From Lunularia cruciata (Eukaryota; Streptophyta; Marchantiopsida; Lunulariales; Lunulariaceae), in NCBI GenBank assembly GCA_948567375.1, contig OX419757.1, positions 75,771,836 through 75,835,835 on the forward strand: DNA of 64,000 nucleotides, read 5' to 3'. Under the pieces are notes generated by a model, which was not told where the DNA came from, ran no database searches, and saw only the letters and a program-made list of their open reading frames with translations. Below, piece by piece: positions 47,967 through 59,178 of this stretch. The first letter of the stretch is position 1. Every line of letters starts with the position of its first letter. The translations under genes were made by a program, and so were the position numbers.

Positions 47967-49131
47967 TCATGCAACACACTGTGCCCAAATAGTGTCGAGA
48001 GCGTAGAATATTTCTTCCAATCTGATCATAATCAACTGCTTCTGTAAAACGTTTACACCTGAAACATGATAAGCAAGTTAAAGCGTAACAAAGTTTAGCT
48101 TGATTCACCCTCTCCTTCCCCCTTCCATAAGGTAAGATGGAACTCGACGGCTGTTCATCTATTCAAAGTCCGATGCCATAAACAAATAAGTATCCAATAC
48201 AGTATACGCATTCTTATCCACATGTGGATCAAGCAAAGGGCTTAGGAAAACACTCGGGGTCCGATTCATCAACAGATAAGTAACCAATAGAACACACTCA
48301 AGCAAAGTTTCGAAACTGTCCCAGCTTTTCATGGTTGGATCTCTGAATCTGGCAAAGACTTCACACTTCAAGTTACAGAACTCAAACTATTAGAGATATA
48401 TAAACATACGTAGTTCCTATCTAAGAACTGTCAAGAACCAAGATGCTTTAATCGCGACCTCTCCAAAATGCGCTTAGACCGAAAGGAACGACTATGGAGG
48501 TTAGCTCTTACACTGTACTCGCGAGAGGTGTTTAGAAGGTCGACACATATTGTAAGCATCGAGAGTCTGTTTGGAGTAGTACTGTGTCCAAACATTCCAA
48601 TCTTTTCGAAGATGGTCCGAAGAAACAAACAGATCTGCCCAATGAGTGTAAGCCTCGTGGCAAATGCTACGATTTCCTGCTAATAATGATTAGCACTTAA
48701 ACATATGTCATAATGAGTTTATATCTTATATGGTAACCAGCTTACCAGGTATCGAAAGCTAGACCGGTCCACGTCGGTGTAAGTTTATATTTACCATCCG
48801 CTTTTGGCTCGACAGAGAAGATTGGGTCAGAGTCTTTTCCTTTACTGCCTCGACCGGCAACAGAAGGTGGACTCACAGAGTCTCGTGACCCACAGTAGAC
48901 TTCCGAAGGCTCAGAGCACGGACCGGAGGATAAAGCGGAACGAGAAGCACCTCCGGAGATGTGAGTACCGGTGGCCCATGTGCTGACCGGTGACTTTTGA
49001 AAGACAGGAAGTTCTTTACCCGGCGGGGCTTTAGTACCGACCAATGAGGAGCGTCGACAGTGCGCGAAAAGATGTGAATAATTCGGAGGGGGGAAGCTCA
49101 GAAAGGAAATTACAATTTCCGGGATTAAACA
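47967..49131 (-). CDS. Unrecognised spliced gene, 5' end unresolved
   Basis: Four exons join with compatible phases and GT-AG introns: about 49131-48746, 48666-48519, 48386-48296 and 48058-47967, ending at TGA 47967-47969. The first exon has an open frame with a Ser/Pro/Gly-rich part and then IFSVEPKADGKYKLTPTWTG. The next begins CHEAYTHWADLFVSSDHLRK, followed by WNVWTQYYSKQTLDAYN. The third has RFRDPTMKSWDSFETLLE and the last VNVLQKQLIMIRLEEIFYAL, which looks helical. I do not recognise the family. The open frame of exon 1 has no ATG before its in-frame upstream stop, so an upstream exon is missing. It is divergent from LIN37 and may share its promoter region. Confidence 0.5.
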
Positions 49132-49134
49132 CAC

Positions 49135-49921
49135 GACGATGCGACACGCAATAGGTAATCATCGTCGGCTGCCGCTCCATCGCCTTCGTTCATTTTTCAA
49201 ACTCTTTCTTTCAAAAAATCCTTCCTTTCGCGGCCTCTCGTCTCTAGAGACTCTACTCTCTCTTTCTCGTCTCACACAGACGCTCGTCTCCTCTCCTCTC
49301 CTCTCCTCTGGCGCTACTTCCGCAGCGCTCGTCCGCTTTCATTATCGGCTTCATTCATTCTGCTTCTTGTTTCTTCGTAGTCAGGTCGAGAGAAGAGCTT
49401 TAAGGTGAGGGGGAACAGAGACGGAGGCGTATCGTCGTGCGCCCGAGGGAGGGAGATCTCTGAATATGGCTGATGAGGCGCCGAGTGTGGTTGATTGATT
49501 GCTGAGGAAGAGTAGTTCGATTGTTCAGAATTCAGCTGTTAGAGGTGGGGGTGATGGAGCAGAGACGGTTTAGGGATTGGTGAATGAGATAGGAAAGTTG
49601 TGAGGAGTGAGGATTTGAGAGGAAAAGGAGGCGGAGGAAGTAGATTGGTGGATAGGTTTGAGGTCGTGGAGCTGAGGCGAGGAAAGGTGGAAGAGCGGGG
49701 AGCATTTGGAGGTGGAAATCGATGGTAGTTTAGGAGGTTAGTCGGATTTGATCCAGGGAATTGGAAAGGAGGATGGGGAGAGGGCGCAGGAGAGAATGGG
49801 GAAGGAGGCAGGGGGTGGAGGGAGAAGAGGAGGAGAAAAAGAGGAAGGCGATGGAAAAGTGGGAGGAAGAGGAGGGTTGAGGTCGAGAGGAGGGGAGATA
49901 GAGGAAGGGGACGCGGACGAG
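49135..49921 (+). promoter_or_regulatory. LIN37 5' region: CT-rich then purine-rich leader
   Basis: A CT-rich tract including CTCCT repeats (about 49281-49305) is followed by a strongly GA-rich stretch (about 49400-49915). This resembles a long plant 5' leader. It also separates LIN37 from the divergent gene, so a bidirectional promoter is possible. Confidence 0.45.
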
Positions 49922-52900
49922 ATGCATCAGCTGCCTAGGTCATCGCTCGCTGCTGCGAGTATTCCTTCTGCAAGAGGCTCGTTTTTCCTACCACCACAAA
50001 ACCATCATCATAATGATCACCACCACCAGCCTTCGGTGAAAGAACAGCAACAGAGAGCGTCTTCGCCGCTCAGCAATAGCAGGGTTTCATCTCGTTCCGC
50101 TAATTCTTTCAAGCCCAGGACAGTGGGACAAAAGATGCCTGGCGGGGGTACGGCACGCCCTCCGATTCAGTTCGCAGTGTCTTCTTCCACTCCTCAATTA
50201 TCCCGACCTGTTGCCGTGCCTGCTCGGTCCTTGAATCATGGTTTGCTAGCAGAGGACCAGGATGCGGTGGGTCACTTTCAAGGCGTTGGAAGACCTCCTG
50301 GGTCATATCCCCCTCCATCTTCTGCTTCTCAAGCAGGATCGAGGCCCCAAGTCTCCGTCGTGAATCACACTATACATGTGAAAGGATTAGCTCAACATAG
50401 CCAACCCAGAACCACTGTACATCGCCCAACGTCCAGGAATGCATCACCTGCCCTCCTGCTGCAGACATCCGAGGAGATTGGTCAGCGGGGGCAGGCATCT
50501 CCTTTAAAACAAGTTATAACGGCTACGATCGGCCACCCCCGTAATTTCACCGCCATCTCCCATCCAGCACACGTCTCTCAGGCTCCAGCTCAGTTGACTC
50601 AAAGTCAGGCTCTTCAACAGCAACAAGCAGCAAGCTCCACAGCAGCCACGCAACAGCAGGTACTTTCCTCGCTGCATTACGAAATTCGTTCTTCGGGAGA
50701 CGTTTATTCCTCCATGCTTTTCAACCATATTGCAATCCTACTTGCTGTCCAGCCAGTGAGCGATTCATTCTTCTCAGTAAGGAAGGCCCTGAAGCACTGG
50801 GCAAAAGGATTTGTTAGTACTACTTTGGTTATGTAGATCTCGGAGCACTCTTAGCCAGTTTCTTACTTTCGCTTCCATCTCTGCAGGTGTCTGTAACAGC
50901 CCGTGCCCCTGTCTCTGTATCAATTACGGCTGGCCATAATGACCCTCTTCTAAGGTAATATTCGGCTCATCTTCTCTTTTCAAGCGGCTCATCTGCGGCG
51001 CCTTTTCCACACCAACCTGACTCTTTCTTTTATATGAGCCTGACTTATGTTCTCCAGCTATGCGTTGAAGCTGTCAAGTGCTTAACTCGTAGGAGTTTTA
51101 GAACTGCTATGTTTACAAAAAAATCGTTTGCGGTCATGCAGGGATTTAAGTGTGGACAACCGTATATTGGTGAAAGTGTGCGACAGAAAAGTAAGGGCTA
51201 CTGGATTCTCACGTCAGCTGAGTTATTCTTCACGTACATAAGTGAGCTCATGGGCGATAGACTATAGTTAACATGCTCATGGGTGATAGACATTATGTCC
51301 TTATGCTGCAGGTCAAATTGTCGTCGGAGCAAGATACGACCTCCCTCTATGCACTTTGCCGGCGTTGGGTGCGCAACGATGTTCCTAGGAAAGATCAGGT
51401 TGGTGCATACAACTGTATTGCCTTAGTCTGCGCAAGCTCAAATGCTATTCTTTTGAACCCTCGGGGTCTCCTGCTTTTCAGATACTAGTGCTGGTGCTTG
51501 TCTTCCTTTTTGCCATGATGACTTTGTGGATACGACACGAGAGGGGGATAGGAAAGGAGAGTTAGAGCTGTAATATAACGACTCAATCCCTGTACGGCCT
51601 ACTGATTTTAATAGTTGAGGTAGCTATAAAAGGAGAGGACGAAGTGTAACGCTCTAACTCGTTATCTGGACGGGCTAAGCTTTTGATTTCTCAATGGACC
51701 TGCCTTCGTTCATTTGCTGATTCAAATCTGTCATTTTTTTCTAATGAGGCATGTCAATAACCTAGATATTGTAACTTTCCAAACAGGTGTCAATAGGGTT
51801 AGTAAATTGGAAAGGATTTGGACTAGTTTTCTCCTGAGGCGTTTTAGAGATCTGAGTAGTTTTTCTGGGATGTTGGGGCTGGAAAATTCAATAATTTAAA
51901 AAGAGTTCATCCTCATTTCATGTATGTGATGTCAACGATAGATGAGTCTACATCGCTTTATGAAGTGCGTGTTACACCCTGTGTGACTTTATCAAGAACC
52001 AAATTGTGGTACCTAAGGGTTTCATATCAGATAAAAGAGATTAAGAGAGATAAAGACTATTCTTTATCTGTCTTAACCGTATCTTGGTAATACTCATTTG
52101 CTGAAGTCTTGCTAGAAAAGAAAAAAGAGGTTCACGAGGCCAGTGAGAAGATGTTGAAATTCCTGTCACTTAGAGAAGGAAAATAAGACAGACAAGTTAT
52201 CAAAAGTACGACCATCCAGGAAGGTTGAATATATGATCTACCTAGCCAGTAGCTAGAAATGTCAGCCCCGCCTTATCAGGATAACTTGAATGTAAAGTTC
52301 TTGTTTAACTTGAACAGTCCTAGCTTAATTCCCACATTAAACTGTACAACTAGGTACAGGTGCAGCAACAGGACGTGGAACTCAAGAATCTCTCTTAAGA
52401 GAAAGACCAACTGCAAAGTTTACTTGCAAAGTCTCAGAAGTAATTAGAACACGTACAAATTGGCTCCGACATTTGCATACAATATCTAGCTCACCAGATA
52501 GTGTCATCGCAGCTCATCAGGGACAACAAGCTCAAGATGCTGACAGGATTTATCGTCGTAACGGAGCAGCATCTTGTCCGTCGGTCTAGGTACCATTATT
52601 TAGAAATTTAACAACGTCCTGTAATCGAGACTTTGCCATCCAGCGAAGACCTTTGTCAAGCTTTAGAGACATTATAGAACTCAGGGATGAGTTGGAATTG
52701 CTACAACCTTTAACTCGGTACCGTTTGGTGCCATGGGAATGGACCACAACAGCCATATGGGATGCACCAGATGCAAATACTAATCAGGATGACGATGGTA
52801 GTTGGGCGGGTCACGTGGAACTTAACGACTATAACTACGACTCACCAGCTCATTCAACTATTATTCTGAATGGGAATCAAACAATTTACACAGAACGAGG

Positions 52901-55900
52901 AAGGAGTGGTCTCAGCCGTCCTAGACACCATTAATTTGAACTCTCCCTGCCCCTATTGAGGAACTGTCTTTGTACCGACTCTCATCAACCTCAGAGGCTT
53001 GCACCTCTTTCTCCTGACTAACCTACTACGAGCCATTTCATTGTTATGTGCACAAGTTGGCTCCAGTATATTGGCTTTGGGTGACTTGGATCTCATTCAT
53101 GAACGTGCAGTCTATTTGCCGATGAAGCTGTCATGTACTCAGACTGTATTTTCTAAATCATGTTTGTAGGTTTGTAGGATGGAGTGAGTCTTGAAGATGT
53201 GCGCCTTCGTTGGAATGACTTTTTATCCTTTATCTTTTGAAACTGTCTGAGTGTCTGGTGCATCACGTGACGATAAGCCCTAGATTGGTGACCACAGCGA
53301 TGAAATTTGTTTCCATCTCTCCATAACTCTCTTCTTTCTGCTTTCCGGTTGGTGGGTTGGTGTGTTTCTCTTCTATGACACTCTCTGTTAGGATAGTCCG
53401 GCGAAGGTTAGCGTAGAACTCAACTTGTACATTGCTAGAAATGCAGTAAACAGTAGAACCTGGGTGCAAGTTCCGCTGACGGTTCCTTTCTAAAGTCTCA
53501 CACCTAGAAACAACTTGTGCTCTCTGCCGTGCCACAGCAACGTATCTGTATAATATCTTATCGGTTTTGCACATTATTTTAATAAACTTTAGAAATCCCA
53601 AATGCGGATCCGTCGGATACAAGTTTGGATCGAGGAGAGCTCCTAAAATTCTATATGTGATCCAAACTCAAGTCTCCGGAATGACTAGCGACAATTGCCA
53701 ATTTTCACCTCCTGATTTTCTGTGAGACTTTTCTTTTTCGCGTCTATCTTCATCCCCTGTAGTAAAAGTTCCTAATTTAACATATCTGTGTATATCCACT
53801 CCTCCCGTCCTCAGCTAATTCCCTCACTATTAATTTTCACTCGCGCTTTGCCTGCTTCATGGTTCATACTTGACTTTCAATCTCCAGTGTTCCTACCCGA
53901 CTGCAGACTACAGCTTATTTTCCTCGTTCGTGCGTAGCTTATAGGTGGTCAATTGCCCAATGTTTTATATTTCTCGAATCCTCTTGCATAGCCGTTATCG
54001 AATACACTTTGTTTGCTAGTTCTTTAGATATAGTGTGATGTACGTTGTTCTCGATATCTTGCAATTATGCCTTCGCTTCAGGTTACATTCGATGCATTCT
54101 ACTTTAGGGATTTATCACTATTCTCGCATTGAGCATATCTTGGTTACCCTTCATATGTACTTAATGAGTTCTGGATCACCCGTTCCTAGAAGGACTTTTC
54201 CTCTCATCTACCAATATCTGTGTAAAACGCTACCATTGGCTGTCGTTTATAAACCTCCGAATTCCGGAGCTCTAACGCCTATGTGCTCTACATGTGATCA
54301 CATATTTTGTAACGGATTAGCGACTATCTTCTAACGATATTATCTTTTTGATCTGCTTGCCAGCCACAACTATGGGAGCAACCTCCACTTCCAGAGCCTT
54401 TGACATCTGCGGAGGCTGAAAAACTTGATGCTGAAACCACGGAAAATGGTAGCAAGGGGGATACTACTCCACTTGTGCAGGTATGTTTATTCCAACTTTC
54501 CGGTCATGCATAATCTGGGGCATATTTGCAGGTCATTTCAATCATTCAATTGATGATCTATTACTATAGCATTGATACTTGCAGAGTGTGTTATCCAACT
54601 ATTGCCTACAGATGTCTTTGTCAATGATGTATTCTTTTTACTGGGCTAGTTGTCTAATAATTACCTTTGTGGAGCTTACTGTTGATTTGATTTCTTTTGG
54701 TAGATATATAAAGTGGGTATGCAACCGCGTTATTTACAACGGCTTCTGTATCTCACTTTGTAAATATATAAACTAAAAAATATATGAAATTGAATTTCAA
54801 ATTATGAGGTGTCGAAAATATTCTGTAAAATAACTCAGTTATTTAATATTTAACCAGCATGTGAGGTTTCGTGTTAATTTAACATTCATTTTACCACAAA
54901 ATATGCATATTCAAGTAAAGTGTTAAAATTATCCAATATTGGAACAATAATTGTCACTTTTCTAAAAATCCTCGTTACTTAAAAATCCACAACCCAGAAA
55001 AGAATCCGTTGCTTCTGTAAAGCCACACAAATAATGCCCTGGATTACACCAAAAAAAGTTCAACTTGGACCACATAAGTGCGGCTTGTGATGTCTGCTTT
55101 GAGTCAGTGAGTTTCCTCGCTTAATCTATCTCTTTCTGAGATGCAGCCCGAGCTAAAGGAACCTGTTGATTCAGTAACCGAGAAGGAACTCTTGAAGTAC
55201 CACGTCGAGCACTTCAAGAACATTCGCAAGAGGTACTTTCTTTTCAACAGAGCTTTTCCGAAGTACAGAGGGATATATATTCTATGTATGTTTTTGACTC
55301 CTGCTCTCCATTATCCACTGGCGACTTTAAGTGAAATACGAACCAGCTTCAGCTTTTGATTTTGCTAATTGGCAATATGATATTCCAATTTGATTTTCTT
55401 TAGGAAGGAAAAATAGGTTTGTTGATCTCTTTAGATAAGCTCGATTGCCTCTCCAGATATAGGATAGAACTATTGCGTCCAGAAATCTGTAAACCTGTGC
55501 GCTCAGATTCTCCTCGGGATAATTATAACTCGTGCGGAAATGCGAAGCATATTTAGCTCCAGTAAAGCAGATAGTTCATGGTTCCCTTGAACCGGGAACC
55601 ATGAACTATCTGCTCTACGGGCTAGAGCTATATAATGAGAGAAGAATCCTGCGGCTCCAGATCCGTGGACGATTATAATCCTTCACATCTCTATTATACA
55701 GCAAGTCTTCGGCACGTTGCAAATATTCGAAAAAGTCGGGTGTCCACGTTTCAAGAATTCTTCACCGTCTACTGATCTTTAGCGAAAGGTCTTTTCGTGT
55801 TGAGCTGCTGTGTTCTAAAGCGTTATATGCGTGTTTGTGCAGATGTAGGGAAGATAGAATGCGTCGAGTCGCCAGATTCAAACCGCGATTGGCTTTGCTG

Positions 55901-55975
55901 TTACCTGGCAACGCAGAAAACGGTAGATTCAGTGCTGGACGAGATCCATTGTCGGACCCACATCATTATTCCTGA
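49922..55975 (+). CDS. LIN37: LIN37-like DREAM/MuvB complex subunit
   Basis: Six exons: 49922-50659, 50887-50954, 51290-51398, 54364-54480, 55147-55232 and 55843-55975; 1251 bp, 416 residues. Residues 1-246 are low-complexity, rich in Pro, Ser, Gln and His. The conserved core is VKLSSEQDTTSLYALCRRWVRND, matching the LIN37 pattern 'LYxxCRxWxRN' of animals. The C-terminus LLKYHVEHFKNIRKR and RMRRVARFKPRLALLLP matches the conserved basic helix. LIN37 is part of the MuvB core that represses cell-cycle genes in the nucleus. The third acceptor is uncertain: 51290 keeps phase, but a better-looking CAG acceptor at 51312 does not. An in-frame ATG at 49796 would add 42 Gly/Glu-rich residues. The 3-kb fourth gap (51399-54363) may hide an exon; an open frame at 52653-52934 there is unrecognised. 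Confidence 0.8.
55566..55614. repeat. Hairpin with 21-bp perfect arms in LIN37 last intron
   Basis: Arms 55566-55586 and 55594-55614 are exact reverse complements around a 7-base loop (TTGAACC). No similar sequence elsewhere in the window. Confidence 0.95.
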
Positions 55976-57889
55976 GCGTAAAATATCATAGGGAAGGAGT
56001 TCTGGTTTGCAAATTCAGCGACCTACAACATTTTTGATCCCTGTTTCAGGACCGAGTACGATGTGCACTATAGGGTTAGGAGTCCACGATGCTGAGTTTG
56101 GTGTTATATTTTAGAGGAAATGAGCACGTGGTAGAAGGCTGCGAAAGGAAGTATTTTCTTAGCTCAATCTGGGGGTTTGTGAAGTGTAGGAGCTCCATAT
56201 ATATTCGATATATGGTGAACGTAAGTGACAGTAGGTTGCACCCATTATTTCAGGGAAGAACCCTGGCTAGGTTTGTAAATTAAGTAGGCACACATTCTTG
56301 TGTATGAGGAGAACCCCTTCACCATAGTGTGTCCATTATATGGCACATATACCAGTTACAGTTGTGCAGGTTACGGTAGGGGTATCGGAGCGGAGACAGG
56401 ACGACTGGTCAGGAAGAAAGGCCAAATTCAAGAGGATATTTATCCGGAGTGTCCAATGATATTCACAGGTTGATCATTGATGGAGAGCTCTTTGTGGACA
56501 CCCCTGTGATGTGATCGACTATCAATGTCGTTGGATTACGAAGATGAGGATGAAACGTGGAAAGGTCTAGAACCATCATTATCCTTGTGTCGCGGAAACA
56601 GTCCTTCTGGTGAAGGTAAGTCTCATCTGAAGCGACTTGGTATGTCAGCGCTACCCAGTCTCGTCTGTATCGAATAAAAGGACCTGCGATTGGATTGAAC
56701 TCTTGAACAGACCAACACACTTCAAGTCTTGACGGTTGTTTTCTTGGTATTTCGTGTAGGTCAAAAGTGTACTAAAATATCGTCGTATTGACAAAAGATC
56801 ACCAAGGGAATGTTAGTTGTCAAACTAAACCTCCTCCGAAACCCTTCAATCACAGATGACCTCGTCGAGTCGAAAACTTTGAGTTTTCGGTTGTGCATTT
56901 CAACAGTCACCGGTCATTAGCATCGCTCTCTTGCTTGAACCCGTCATTCACTGGCCATGATATCAAACGTCCAAACAAGCGAATATGGAGATATTTCCCT
57001 TTGTAGCTCCATCAGCGAGAGATCGACAAGGTCGGTAAACTCAAACTTTTTGATGTGTTAACTCCAGCGTTCTCGCCTTCGATTACTCGATGTCAGTCAA
57101 CCCCAATCCACTCGTGTGGTCTACCTCACAGCCGACTGTCATAGTGTCTAACTGGTGCCTCCCATCTGACCTACCTCCCCTTTCGAACTGTGACTTTGTT
57201 CCTTGATTGATCCTATTAATGTTTGTGAAACTCGGCATGCTGGTGTCAACGGGCATGAACTGGAACTTAACAGGAAGCAGATGACGCCTACACGAGATGT
57301 AACTTGCCTAAATCGTTTCGAGGTCGATGTCGGACTGATCTCCATTGAAGGTAACCCGGAGCCACCACAGACACATACGTACCCCACCTAAGAGTGCCCG
57401 TGACATTGTATTTGATCCGTCACTCCTCAAGGATGTCGGACTTCAACTATATCTGTCTCTCATTTCTCCTTCGTTCTTGGTTTACTTTGGCTGTATATCA
57501 TGTATGGCATTTGTACATTGGAGCTATCGCTGTGGAAAGGTCTTCACATTCTTGAGATCCATCCCGCACAGTAGTAAGGATGGTAACGTCGTTGGGGAGT
57601 GTACCCTTTCACGGTATGTGGAATATCTATCTGTACAGTGGATTTTAATCAACCATCCTAGAGACATTGGCAAAGAGGAATGTCAATGCCCTGAGCTTAA
57701 AGCAGCGGGAACGCTTCCTGGTGTTCAGAAAGTAACGACCTTTGCTCAAGCAAATTGGAGTAGGAACATCGAGAGCTGCTCGACCAGGCTCGTCGAGTAG
57801 TGCCTAGTAGTTAGACAACATCAATATGAAATCGATATACCCTTTATGAAATCGATATACCCTTTCTGTGAATCACCATGGAGCAGGAA
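55976..57889. other. Intergenic region downstream of LIN37
   Basis: Includes the presumed LIN37 3' untranslated region. A 151-codon open frame at 57345-57800 (plus, no ATG at its start) and a frame at 56463-56720 (minus) have no motifs I recognise. I see no splice pattern to support a gene. Confidence 0.45.
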
Positions 57890-59178
57890 CTTTTGAGTGT
57901 GTGATAATGGATTTGGCATGTAAATAGATTACTCTGTTGATATCATGTGGTGGGGTTGGTTAACTATTTATGGAAGAGATTGCACCTATAGTGTTTTTGG
58001 GTAGTTGTGTTCTCTCTTCATCTTTATTTTCTTTTCGTTTTGTGGTTGTTGATGGATCAGTTTTGGAGATTTATGTGATAGGGGTGGAATGAGGATTCTT
58101 TTTCTCTCCAAGTGTCATTGTGGCAGATGAGAGATAGTTTATCCCAACGAACATGAGAGTATTTTACATCTTTTATTTCACTATCATCAGATTGGACTAG
58201 AGGTTTATAGTCTTTCTTGATGAAGCAACAATGTGAGCATACATTACATTCTCTCTTAGTTGATTCATCCATTCCTGAGGCTATTAGAGCACATATTCGC
58301 TCTTGTTTCGGCAAGGTGTAGGCTCTTGGAACCTAGCTCGACTGTGCATTAGTGCATTTCGACTCGCACTAGTTATTTTCTCTACAACGATGAGGTTTCG
58401 CTTAGGTTTGGTCCACCTATCTGCAACTTCATTACTCACTTGTGAGTGTGGTTTTACACTAGATGTAATAGTGGTCCACATGACACATTCTTTTGGAGGA
58501 CACAGGACAGCTACTTATGATGCCATTAGGGACATATTGTTTGCTATGGCACGAGAGAGTGGATACTTGGCTTGGAAGGAGTGTTCGTATGCTTTGCAGA
58601 CGACACGCGTTAGGGTAGATTTATATTTGGCTTGAGATGATCAGGTGACAATAGTGGATATCGTGGTTACAGACCCTATGCGGGATACAATTTCAGAGGG
58701 AGTGATTACCCATCCCTTGGATGGGCGGCGAGTGCAACAGCAGGTCGCGAGGTCTCCAAGTATAGGGACATGCAGTGAGGTCACCTCTTTGTTCCTCTAG
58801 CCTTGGAGTTATATGGAGCGATGGACACGGCATTTGACACATTTGTCAAGGAGTACACGAGAGGTTATCATGTTAAGTGTCAAGGGGTACCATTCTCACT
58901 CTCATACTTTGTAGCATATTTTAGACAGGGTGTCCATTGCTCTGCAGAGGGCAATGGTTGGTGCAATCCATAGGAGAGCAATCACATTAGGTGATGTTTC
59001 TTCGAATGTTCAATTGTGTGTAGATCGTATGATTTGCATAGCTCGGATATCTTAGGTGCGGTAGAGTAGATTTCCCATGTAGACTCTATTGGGGCTTAGC
59101 CCCATGTTACCTTTTTTGTCTCCCTTGTACGGTTTGATGGGGTCTTCCCATCCTTCATTTTTCCTACGTGGTCGTTTT
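57890..59178 (+). mobile_element. 5'-truncated RLE-type LINE, copy C
   Basis: Begins at TTTTGAGTGTGTGA, equivalent to about 45105 in copy B, and runs to the conserved 3' end TACGTGGTCG. It includes the knuckle (CECG at about 58440) and the endonuclease part (58600-58690) in broken frames. It lacks the 5' leader, finger and RT, as expected from incomplete reverse transcription. It shows that copy B once continued without the solo LTR. Confidence 0.85.
59091..59152 (+). other. Conserved two-hairpin LINE 3' end
   Basis: GGGGCTTAGCCCC (59091-59103) folds with a one-base loop, and GATGGG/CCCATC (59136-59141, 59147-59152) with a five-base loop. Both recur, with changes, in most of the seven tails in the window. 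Structured 3' ends are what RLE and other LINE reverse transcriptases recognise. Confidence 0.7.

Noticed and set aside
52653..52934. 93-codon frame in the large LIN37 intron
   Set aside because: Looks protein-like (WEWTTTAIWDAPD) but I recognise no family and see no matching splice phases; kept only as a note in the LIN37 entry.
55566..55614. MicroRNA precursor
   Set aside because: Perfect pairing, a 7-base loop and no flanking stem do not resemble a plant miRNA fold.
57345..57800. 151-codon plus frame upstream of LINE copy C
   Set aside because: Does not start with ATG at its 5' end, has no motif and no splice support.
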